Shown here one piece after another: positions 1 to 7,491 of a DNA stretch of 45,741 nt (its first letter is position 1; every line of letters starts with the position of its first letter). The position numbers and the translations under genes were made by a program. This DNA comes from Planctomycetota bacterium (lineage in GTDB: Bacteria > Planctomycetota > Planctomycetia > Planctomycetales > Planctomycetaceae): the NCBI GenBank assembly GCA_022600195.1, contig JAHZKX010000080.1, positions 1 through 45,741 on the forward strand, read 5' to 3'. The notes under the pieces are model-generated. The model was not told the DNA's origin. It did no database searches and saw only the letters and a program-made list of their open reading frames with translations.

Positions 1-19
1 CGTATACTTTTCTTCACCT

Positions 20-91
20 GAAAACCTCCGTGTGGTCTGATGTTTGTTGGCTTTGCAATCACACAAACACCGGTATTCACCGGAGGTTTTC
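20..91. repeat. Nested inverted repeat at left edge
   Basis: An 11-base arm (20-30, gaaaacctccg) is the exact reverse complement of 81-91 (cggaggttttc). Inside it, tgtttg (41-46) pairs with caaaca (64-69), leaving near-symmetric internal loops of 10 and 11 bases. No T-run follows either arm, so it is not a classical intrinsic terminator. It lies downstream of the minus-strand SulP region and may be an RNA structure or a protein-binding element; the role is unknown. Confidence 0.45.
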
Positions 92-135
92 GTCTTTCAG
101 GAAATTCAACGAATTCAACTACGCTGCTTTAAGGA

Positions 136-321
136 CTAGTGATTGAATCGAACGTTCGTAGAAACATTCAGGGACATCTGAAGAATAATTTCCAAATACG
201 TAGGGCGATTGGGAAGCAGGGGAATACAGCCAGCGACACTGCAGCGTGCTGCATTCTCCAGTTCCACTATCGTGCTGGCAGTGAAAACATCGTTAATGCT
301 TGACGACGAAGTGAAATCCAT
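136..321 (-). CDS. Possible small protein of 61 aa, unrecognised
   Basis: A short open frame lies 39 bases downstream of the SulP stop on the same strand. It has an ATG, but the only good Shine-Dalgarno-like stretch (ggagga near 348-353) is about 23 bases upstream of that ATG, too far for normal initiation. I see no signal peptide, membrane segment or known motif; two cysteines and a hydrophobic middle (LEIILQMSL) are the only features. It could be a real small protein co-transcribed with the transporter, the remnant of a longer gene, or chance. I do not assign a function. Confidence 0.25.
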   Translation of the reverse strand: MDFTSSSSINDVFTASTIVELENAARCSVAGCIPLLPNRPTYLEIILQMSLNVSTNVRFNH

Positions 322-360
322 AGTTTTCAGAATTTACGATGATTTCCTCCATGATACAAA

Positions 361-2097
361 TTAAACCTGGCTCAATTTTTCATCATCAACATGCACTTTG
401 TCTGAAGATTCCTGTTCCAGCTGCTGGATTCTGAAAATCGCATCATTGAATGTTTTCAGACAATTTCCATCAGCCATTTTCTCAAAAATTCGCAAGCGGT
501 CTAAAGTACGTTCGACGTTTGGTTTTAATCCGGTGAAGAATACAATTGCCCCCTGTTGATGTGCCTTTTCAACAATATCATCGAGTAAATAGGCACCCGA
601 CATATCTACCATCGGTACGCGTGCCATACGAATAATCAGATATTTGTAATTGACCAAAGCAGAAGAAGCCCGATAAACCGTGTCTGACACGCCAAAGAAC
701 AGCGGTCCTTCCAGTCGTAATTTGAGAACTTTTTCCTTGAGTTCTTCCGGCATAGAGACATCTGCGGGTAAGGCACGATCAATTTGATTCAAACTGACCA
801 CTTCCTGCTCGTAAGCCTGACCCAGTTCCTGCACAATGCGAACAAAGGCAATCGTAATTCCAACGCCCATCGCCACCAGTAAATCTACGGAAATGGTCAG
901 AATTAAGACCGTCCAGAAACAGACCGAATCGGTTAAAGGCATGCGGTGCAAAACAGGCATCACGCGATAATCGATGATGTCGATGCCTACTTTAAGCAGA
1001 ATGCCCGCCAGACATGCCATGGGGATATAACTGGCATAAGGTGCCAGCCCCAGCATCAGCGCCAACAGCACCAGGCCATGTACTATCGATGCGAGCCCGG
1101 TTTTACCGCCACACTTGACATTGGCAACGGTCCGCATGGTGGCCGTCGCCGTCGTCACGCCGCCGACAACGCCACAGGCCAGATTGGCAATTCCCTGCCC
1201 GAATATTTCACGATCACTGTTATGTCGCTCACCGGTCATATTGTCGCTAACCAGACAGGTCAGCAATGAATCAAAAATACAAAGTCCTGCTAAAGCAAAG
1301 GCGCCACCTATCATTTCGCCGAATCGAGTAAAATCGGGAATATATAAATGTGGCATGCCGACTGGCATCTGGGCGATATATTCGATGTCATTAAAATGAA
1401 AGATGTGTGCAATACTGGTTCCGACAATCAATCCCAGCAGCGGTGCTGGCAACCATTGTTTCTTCGTGATGCGAGGCCACACCAAAATTGTTATGAATGT
1501 TGTCAGAGAAATAATCAGCGCATGCGGTTTTTCATGCATGACATCATAGGGAATTTGTTTGATGGCATCGATGACGGAATTCGGTGTCGCAAAACCCAGC
1601 ATGGGTGGAATTTCGAGCAGAATAATAATCACACCGATTCCACACATAAACCCGGACACCACCGAATAGGGTGTGTAGTAGATGAAACGCCCAATTTTCA
1701 ATAACGCCAGCGCGATACAGACAAGGCCGCTTAAAAACACCATTGACATGGCAAATACGATGTCTGGCTCACCGGTTGCCAGTTTGGTGGCAGCGATAAT
1801 CGCTGCTAACTGAACCACTTTGGGTCCGGTTGGGCCACTGACTCCCGTATTGGAGCCTCCAAACAGGCCGACAAAAATTCCACCACAAATGGCGGCCCAC
1901 ATCCCTGCTTCTGCTCCCAGACCGGAGGCAACTCCAAACGCCAGCGCCAGCGGCATGGCGATCACAGCAACCGTAATTCCGGCCAGGATATCATTGGGAA
2001 TATTCGTGTGCATAATTTTGATGTTATGCCAGGGATTGAAATCATTCAGATAGTTTTTCAAGTTAAACTTGTTTTGACTCGGATCAATTTGTGACAT
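361..2097 (-). CDS. SulP family inorganic anion transporter with STAS domain
   Basis: This is an inner-membrane SulP (SLC26-type) permease, a family that moves sulfate, bicarbonate or related anions by proton or sodium coupling or exchange. About 430 residues of hydrophobic helices start near residue 35 and carry the family signature SGPTGPKVV near residue 88. A cytoplasmic STAS domain occupies about 459-560, with VDMSG placing the conserved serine at about S500, the position phosphorylated in anti-sigma-antagonist relatives. The length of 578 aa is normal. The substrate cannot be read from sequence: bicarbonate and sulfate are both plausible. The ATG is the first codon and no partner gene (for example a carbonic anhydrase) is adjacent. 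The next minus-strand gene upstream starts about 500 bases away, so it is probably transcribed alone. Confidence 0.93.
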   Translation of the reverse strand: MSQIDPSQNKFNLKNYLNDFNPWHNIKIMHTNIPNDILAGITVAVIAMPLALAFGVASGLGAEAGMWAAICGGIFVGLFGGSNTGVSGPTGPKVVQLAAIIAATKLATGEPDIVFAMSMVFLSGLVCIALALLKIGRFIYYTPYSVVSGFMCGIGVIIILLEIPPMLGFATPNSVIDAIKQIPYDVMHEKPHALIISLTTFITILVWPRITKKQWLPAPLLGLIVGTSIAHIFHFNDIEYIAQMPVGMPHLYIPDFTRFGEMIGGAFALAGLCIFDSLLTCLVSDNMTGERHNSDREIFGQGIANLACGVVGGVTTATATMRTVANVKCGGKTGLASIVHGLVLLALMLGLAPYASYIPMACLAGILLKVGIDIIDYRVMPVLHRMPLTDSVCFWTVLILTISVDLLVAMGVGITIAFVRIVQELGQAYEQEVVSLNQIDRALPADVSMPEELKEKVLKLRLEGPLFFGVSDTVYRASSALVNYKYLIIRMARVPMVDMSGAYLLDDIVEKAHQQGAIVFFTGLKPNVERTLDRLRIFEKMADGNCLKTFNDAIFRIQQLEQESSDKVHVDDEKLSQV

Positions 2098-2299
2098 GAA
2101 AGTGGTCCATTAAAAGATTGTGCCTGTGAATGGATCTCAGGTAGGATGAAAAGAAATACCGCTTACTCGAGGCAGGAAATCATTGGTTTTGATCCATGCC
2201 AAAAACACATCGATCAAAAATGAGATTAACTAGCGCAGTAAAAAGAAATTTCAGCGAATTCTGAAAATGGGAAGTTGCTGGTTGAAAACCGAGCATGCT

Positions 2300-2605
2300 T
2301 CAGCAGGCGACAGGCGGGCCACGAGTATCGTGTCTTTCATAACGGTCCCATTCCGGTGCAATGATCACAGAGTGATGCACCCGGGAACTCGTTAAAGAAA
2401 TCTCAATTGAGAATTCCGCATCCTGAATTAAAGTATCTTCCTCACCGACTTCTTCACTTTCTTCCATCTCAAACTCAGAATAGAACCAGTCTGTGTTTGA
2501 TACAGGGAAATCAGAGAAGGCCGGACCGCCAAATAGAAAAACCATGTCCAGTAAAAATACTGTACACATAGCAGTTAAAAGAGATTGGCGAGAGAATTGG
2601 ACCAT
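2300..2605 (-). CDS. Small acidic exported protein, unknown function
   Basis: The 101-aa product has a short basic N-terminus (MVQFSRQS) and a hydrophobic stretch up to about residue 30 that reads as a signal peptide or single anchor. A very acidic segment follows (EFEMEESEEVGEEDT, about 45-59). No known domain is recognised. It is divergent from the subtilase gene at 2958 across a 352-base intergenic region that contains a perfect palindrome. ATG start, weak ribosome-binding site. Lineage-restricted small exported proteins of this type are common in planctomycetes. That it is a real gene is likely but not proved, and no function is proposed. Confidence 0.55.
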   Translation of the reverse strand: MVQFSRQSLLTAMCTVFLLDMVFLFGGPAFSDFPVSNTDWFYSEFEMEESEEVGEEDTLIQDAEFSIEISLTSSRVHHSVIIAPEWDRYERHDTRGPPVAC

Positions 2606-2957
2606 GGTTGGATGATATTTTACGCTTATTGCTTTGTCAATGCTCGGTTTATGACCTAACTTATTACAGGTGCGTCTGTCATGTTCGCTTGCAGGTGAGA
2701 ACTCCTAAGTTCTTTCCGACTCATCACTATATCGTATTTTCAATGCTGATCAGCATTCACAATAGCTGTTTGTCTTGTGAGAATATAAGCAACATCGACA
2801 AAGTGTGTCATATATTTAAGTATGGTCTGATAGGAAGAGAATACCGATTTCGCAGTTTCAGTTTTGAAACCAGTTTGCCTGCCAAACCATCTAAAAATTC
2901 CCAAATTAGATCTCAAACAGAGCATTTTGCTCTGAATCCCGAAAGCTTGAGGGGCTG
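2606..2957. other. Divergent intergenic region with candidate regulatory sites
   Basis: The 352-base gap lies between the divergent small exported protein and the subtilase. It holds a 16-base perfect palindrome (2742-2757), a small hairpin gaact-ccta-agttc just before it (about 2698-2711), and a possible but poor -35/-10 pair (ttgtca at 2634-2639 with taactt at 2657-2662). A 116-aa frame starting at a TTG crosses the gap but has no coding features, so I do not call a gene here. Confidence 0.5.
2742..2757. promoter_or_regulatory. 16-bp perfect palindrome upstream of subtilase gene
   Basis: The sequence aatgctgatcagcatt is its own reverse complement over all 16 bases. It lies about 200 bases before the subtilase ATG (2958) and about 137 bases before the divergent gene's ATG (2605). 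A site like this fits a homodimeric repressor or activator controlling one or both genes. No regulator gene is adjacent, so any partner is unknown. Confidence 0.4.
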
Positions 2958-5900
2958 ATGAATATTTTAAATCGTCGTAATCTGATGCGTTGTTCTTTGA
3001 TCGCCATCGTTTTGGTGTTCAGCGGCTTAAGCTTGAGTAACCAAAATGCTTCAGCACAATCCATCAAAGAAGAGTTATGTGATTGCTCACCAGAATTAAC
3101 GGTCTTGTTACGGGTGAATGATGTGCGAAGGACAGCCGACCTGGTGAAGAAATCAGGAGGGAAAGTCATCTATGACCCCAACCTGGGCATTGGGAATGAC
3201 ATTCCGTTTCTTGTGGTGAATCTCCCTCCCACCAAGTTGAACGATAAAAAATTCATCGAGTCATTAAAACTTCCTTCCGGAGTGATGGAAGAATTACAAC
3301 CACAAAAAATTGTTCCCCAGGTAGAACCGGCGGCAACAACAACAACAGAGACAACCAAGGCTCCTGAATTGAAAGCCCCTCCAGAAGCAGATTTTGATTC
3401 ACTCTATGTTCCACTGGAAGACATCAAGGTACCCACACTGCGAAAAAGAGTTGCCGGTAAAGGCCTGGGCGAAGGTACAATCGTCGCGATTATCGATACA
3501 GGCATTGATACCAGCCATCCCGTATTTCAAGATCGTGTAATTTTCTGGAATGATGCAACACGCGAAGGTCGCATGAAACTGACGCGCATGCGACAGCTTG
3601 ATGGCAAAATCGAAATTGAACCCCGCAAGTTCATCGCCCTTCCTGAAACGATCAAAGACCTGGACTATGTTTACTTTGGCTACATTGATGAGAAAAAACT
3701 CGGATTTCAACAGGGAGATATCTGGACCACTCTGGGTAAAGAAGGTGTTGATATCAATCGCAATGGAACCAAAGACGACAAACTTATGGTTGTCGTCGGC
3801 TCCATTCCCAATCCGGTACTGAAAAAAGAAGCTGAGAAGAAAGAGGCAGAAAAGAAAGCAGCCGAGCAGAAAAAAACAAAAACGGATAAAGAGAAAAAAG
3901 AGCCCGAACCAGCCAAACCAGCCGTCGCAAAAAAGCCCGATCTGGAGAAGCGGGATCTACCCAAAGAATACACACTGGCATTTGTCGACGTGGATATGGA
4001 TGGCAAGTTCAGTAAAGAGGAAGCCAAAACCCCCATCATCGACTTCAATACCGCACGGAAAATGCAAAAAGATGGTGTCAAGGTCCCCTATCAGAATATG
4101 CTGGAATTCCCCTCGCGAACAAAACGTATTGCCTATCCGCTTCTGTTCCGTCCTGATGCGAAAAAACAGGTTACAGAAATTACGATTGCCTTCGATCAAC
4201 AGTCACATGGAACACACGTAGCAGGAATCGTTGCCGGTAGTGGACTACAAATTGAAGGTGCAGCCCCGAAAGCCGAATTAATGGCCATCAAAGTTTGTTC
4301 GGGTCGTAGTTGTACCGATCAGGCCATCATCCGGGGATTGATTGCAGCCTTTTTTAATCCTGAAGGTTATGTTCCCGACGTTGTGAATATATCGCTCGGC
4401 AGCCATGAAGGTTATGTCAAACGTCCTCTGAGTATTCTGATTCAGGATTTATCAGCCAAGTTTGGTACTACATTTTTCATATCAGCTTCTAATGATGGCC
4501 CCGGCTATCGTTCGATTAACGGGCTGGGAGGTTCGAGCCCTGCGGTCTTCGTCGGTGCTCATGTTTCCTCGAATACCTTAAGAGAACATTACCGTCTGGC
4601 GGAGGGAGTGAACGCCCCCGAACACGGCCTGCTGTTCTTTTCCTCACTGGGACCTTCCTATACCGGAGAAATGCGACCGAATGTTGTCGCCCCCGGATCA
4701 GCACTTTCATCAACGCCCTTAAACTCTGCTGGGTCAGATATGAAGAACGGCACCAGTATGTCGTCTCCCATTGCAGCCGGCGCTGCAGCCGCCATGTTAT
4801 CACTGATCAAAGCCGACAAAGAATATGCTGATGTGTTGGAACGACAGACAAAGAAAATCGCAGCCATCCGTAAAAAATCGTCGGACAGTCGATACTCGCT
4901 GACTTCTCTGGCATTAAGCATGAGACTGGCACTGGAAAATTCGGCAACTCGTATGCCAGGATTTACCTATGCCCAACAGGGAGCCGGCCTGATCAATATT
5001 GATAAAGCCTATACCGAGTTTCTGAGACTGGCCAAATTAACCATCAATCCCAAAAAACAGACGGCTGAGTTCAGCATTAATCGCTATTCGAAATTCAATC
5101 GACTCTATGACCGTTCGAATAATATTGCAGCTCATAAAAAGGTTGACCTCAACCTGAATATTGATGGAGAGGTTTCTGATCGAGAAAGTCTGTTATTAAA
5201 AAATACTCCTGCGATTGTGAAACTTGAAAAAGTGGAAATCCAGGACAGTGATGGCACTGTGACGATTCTGGATGTGAACGGCAACAAGGAAAAAATCCCG
5301 TTTTCGATCGCCTTACCCGGTAAAGAAGAAGCGCAGGGCAATGAAATTTCTCTCGTACTCTCGAACAGTGTCAAATCGTTCTTTTACAGTACGCGCAAGC
5401 GTGAATTAATGGAGACCGGAAAAACCTACCTGGCCTATTACACGGTGACACAACATGGCGAGCGTGAATTCAGCTTCCTGGACGTCGTCCATAAACCCAT
5501 TGAGCTATCTGATCTTGAAACAGAAGTCAGTCTGCCGGGACTCGCTCTGCGCGACTCTGATCGCATTGCTGCGTTTGTAGTACCACAAAAAACGATCTCC
5601 GCCGGCGTCTATCACCGCTATCCGATTGCTGTCACACGCAGAGACAGCAGTTTGACGGTGATGCTCGGCTTTGATGCTGCCAGCTCCGGACGATTACTGG
5701 TCAGTGTCTATAACCCCGATGGAAAAGAAATTGGCTATCGTGTCATTCAGCAAACAGCTCAACTGGGAGGCGACCGATCCAACGCGACTCTGACTGTATC
5801 CACGAAAGAAGAAGGCATCCATGAAGTGGTCGTCAGTACCTACAGCGGGAACTGGCTGAATGAATCTAAATACGACATGCTGATTGAAGCACAGCGATTC

Positions 5901-6734
5901 CGAGCTTCGAATGAAAAGCTGTCCATTTCCACTGTAGACTCCGGAAAAGAGGCCGAAAAACTGATCACGTTTTCCAACTCCTCAGGGCAAGTCAGAAGCA
6001 TGAGTGCCAGTCTGGGAAGCCTCACACGAGTCGTACCACAGGATAATTTTCCAATTCTGGCCAACTATCGCACATTCCGAAAACTGGACATTCCAGAGTG
6101 GAGACCAGAAAGTGGTGAAAGCAGAACAACCAGTGTTCGGCTGACTTTTCCACCCGATGATAAAAAATATAAAGGTTTCAGCGGTCGCATCGACCATCGT
6201 CTCTATAAAAAAGGGCCCGATGGTAAGATGGTTGTTGCTTATAAAGGATCATTCTACGGGAGCGGAAAATCATTTAGCTCTGTCCCTCGACCAGAACCAG
6301 GTAAATCAAACGAAACTCTGTATGCTGCTATCGACACCTTCTTTACGATTCCCTCAGATGAAGGATTAAAGCAGAGTGCGGGCACCGTCACATTAGACGC
6401 TTCTTTCCCTGGAATCCCAGTAAAAATGGATGGCTCTTTCGGTCTCAGCATACTGACTGTTGGCAGACCAGACGTTTATATTCTGAAAATCAAAGCACCG
6501 CAAAAACTGATTGATGCCTCTGCTGCGAAAACCAATCACACCAGCTCATCACAGGCCACTTTGGAAATACCCACGAAAATCGGGGGCGTCTCCAAAATCA
6601 AAATCACCTTACCGGTGACCGTGACACCTGATATTAAGTCCACACTAGCGAAACAACTCATTCGATCTACGATCAGTATTTCGACGAGTGACTCCCGAAT
6701 TTCCAAATCCATACCAATTGAAATATCACAATAG
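2958..6734 (+). CDS. Exported S8 subtilase, tripeptidyl-peptidase II-like
   Basis: A very large serine peptidase of 1258 aa. It has a signal peptide (hydrophobic core about 13-30, ASA near 31-33), a pro-region (about 40-140), then the split S8 domain: D180 in IIDTGID, H417 in SHGTH, oxyanion N512 in SASNDGPG and S600 in NGTSMSSP. The 237-residue gap between Asp and His, instead of about 30 in subtilisin, and a C-terminal region of about 650 residues after Ser match tripeptidyl peptidase II, whose bacterial relatives are known from planctomycetes. The insert carries a Lys/Glu-rich stretch (about 288-320) and an EF-hand-like loop DVDMDGKFSKEE (344-355), which suggests calcium binding. The start is supported by gagg five bases from the ATG. 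Unlike cytosolic eukaryotic TPP II it appears to be exported. It probably degrades peptides or proteins outside the cytoplasm; whether it is an exo- or endopeptidase cannot be told. Confidence 0.9.
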   Translation: MNILNRRNLMRCSLIAIVLVFSGLSLSNQNASAQSIKEELCDCSPELTVLLRVNDVRRTADLVKKSGGKVIYDPNLGIGNDIPFLVVNLPPTKLNDKKFIESLKLPSGVMEELQPQKIVPQVEPAATTTTETTKAPELKAPPEADFDSLYVPLEDIKVPTLRKRVAGKGLGEGTIVAIIDTGIDTSHPVFQDRVIFWNDATREGRMKLTRMRQLDGKIEIEPRKFIALPETIKDLDYVYFGYIDEKKLGFQQGDIWTTLGKEGVDINRNGTKDDKLMVVVGSIPNPVLKKEAEKKEAEKKAAEQKKTKTDKEKKEPEPAKPAVAKKPDLEKRDLPKEYTLAFVDVDMDGKFSKEEAKTPIIDFNTARKMQKDGVKVPYQNMLEFPSRTKRIAYPLLFRPDAKKQVTEITIAFDQQSHGTHVAGIVAGSGLQIEGAAPKAELMAIKVCSGRSCTDQAIIRGLIAAFFNPEGYVPDVVNISLGSHEGYVKRPLSILIQDLSAKFGTTFFISASNDGPGYRSINGLGGSSPAVFVGAHVSSNTLREHYRLAEGVNAPEHGLLFFSSLGPSYTGEMRPNVVAPGSALSSTPLNSAGSDMKNGTSMSSPIAAGAAAAMLSLIKADKEYADVLERQTKKIAAIRKKSSDSRYSLTSLALSMRLALENSATRMPGFTYAQQGAGLINIDKAYTEFLRLAKLTINPKKQTAEFSINRYSKFNRLYDRSNNIAAHKKVDLNLNIDGEVSDRESLLLKNTPAIVKLEKVEIQDSDGTVTILDVNGNKEKIPFSIALPGKEEAQGNEISLVLSNSVKSFFYSTRKRELMETGKTYLAYYTVTQHGEREFSFLDVVHKPIELSDLETEVSLPGLALRDSDRIAAFVVPQKTISAGVYHRYPIAVTRRDSSLTVMLGFDAASSGRLLVSVYNPDGKEIGYRVIQQTAQLGGDRSNATLTVSTKEEGIHEVVVSTYSGNWLNESKYDMLIEAQRFRASNEKLSISTVDSGKEAEKLITFSNSSGQVRSMSASLGSLTRVVPQDNFPILANYRTFRKLDIPEWRPESGESRTTSVRLTFPPDDKKYKGFSGRIDHRLYKKGPDGKMVVAYKGSFYGSGKSFSSVPRPEPGKSNETLYAAIDTFFTIPSDEGLKQSAGTVTLDASFPGIPVKMDGSFGLSILTVGRPDVYILKIKAPQKLIDASAAKTNHTSSSQATLEIPTKIGGVSKIKITLPVTVTPDIKSTLAKQLIRSTISISTSDSRISKSIPIEISQ

Positions 6735-6763
6735 ATTATCAATCAGAATTGAGACCCCCTCTT

Positions 6764-7153
6764 ATGGCTCAGGCTCCCAGAACGGGCTCGTTTAAAACCA
6801 TTTCATTCGAAGTTCTTGAAAGCCATTTAATTACTTTCAAATACGAAGCAGAGATTTCTGTCTTATCGACCCCTTCTCTGATTTGGTTTCTGGAACAGGC
6901 TGCGTTACAATTTCTGGAACCGTGGCTTGATGACAAGTCTCTGAGCGTTGGCACCCATGTGGAAGTGGAACATTTGGCCCCCACTCCCCTTGGAGCCACC
7001 GTGAATTGCACGGCAAAACTCATCTACCAGGATGGTCCCGTATATCGGTTTAGTATCGAAGCATATGCAGGGCAGGAAAAAATTGCCAAAGGTATTCACT
7101 CCCGCCGCATCATTCAAGCCAGTCAATTAATCAAACGTTTACAGGCCAGATAG
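6764..7153 (+). CDS. FlK-type hotdog-fold thioesterase
   Basis: A 129-aa single-domain hotdog thioesterase. Aligned by eye to fluoroacetyl-CoA thioesterase FlK, residues T36 (STPSLI), E44 (WFLEQA) and H70 (VEHLAPTP) reproduce the FlK triad Thr42/Glu50/His76 with the same spacing of 8 and 26. This supports hydrolysis of an acyl-CoA thioester in the cytoplasm. The HLAPTPLGATV segment is also typical. FlK homologues outside fluoroacetate producers act on unknown acyl-CoAs, so no fluoroacetate role is claimed. The frame can be extended upstream to a TTG at 6749, but the ATG at 6764 is preferred. It starts 29 bases after the subtilase stop and ends 22 bases before the monooxygenase gene, consistent with an operon. 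Confidence 0.82.
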   Translation: MAQAPRTGSFKTISFEVLESHLITFKYEAEISVLSTPSLIWFLEQAALQFLEPWLDDKSLSVGTHVEVEHLAPTPLGATVNCTAKLIYQDGPVYRFSIEAYAGQEKIAKGIHSRRIIQASQLIKRLQAR

Positions 7154-7175
7154 ACCGCCCGCAGAAAGGGAAGAC

Positions 7176-7484
7176 ATGATTTTTGTCATCGCAGACATAG
7201 AACTAGCAGAAGGAAAACAGGCCGCCTTTCTGGAAGCCTTTCATAAGCTCGTACCTCTGGTTCTGGCGGAAGAGGGTTGTATCGAATATGGGCCTGCCAT
7301 CGATGAAGAAACAGACATTCCCGCGCAGGTCATGAATGGCAACCAGATCGTAACGGTCATGGAAAAGTGGGCCAGCGTGGATGCGCTCAAAGCACATCTG
7401 ACAGCACCACACATGACGGCTTATCGGGAACAGGTCGCTGACCTTGTGAAAGGCACGAAGCTCAAAGTCTTGAAACCAGCCTGA
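7176..7484 (+). CDS. ABM-family putative monooxygenase (YgiN-like)
   Basis: A 102-aa protein of the antibiotic biosynthesis monooxygenase (ABM) fold, a ferredoxin-like dimeric alpha/beta barrel that in characterised members oxidises quinols or polyketides without a metal or flavin. The visible pattern is beta-strand MIFVIADIEL, helix FLEAFHKLVPLVLAEEGCIEY, then the conserved MEKWASVDALKAHLTAPHM (about 66-84). Length is standard. A ribosome-binding site (aaagggaag) precedes the ATG. It is the last gene of a likely three-gene run and converges with the membrane-TPR gene with only 7 bases between stops. The substrate is unknown; some family members are stress or heme-handling proteins. Confidence 0.85.
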   Translation: MIFVIADIELAEGKQAAFLEAFHKLVPLVLAEEGCIEYGPAIDEETDIPAQVMNGNQIVTVMEKWASVDALKAHLTAPHMTAYREQVADLVKGTKLKVLKPA

Positions 7485-7491
7485 AGTCAGT

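Noticed and set aside
2608-2958. 116-aa plus-strand frame upstream of the subtilase
   Set aside because: It begins at a TTG with no ribosome-binding site, has no domain, and covers the promoter region with the palindrome.
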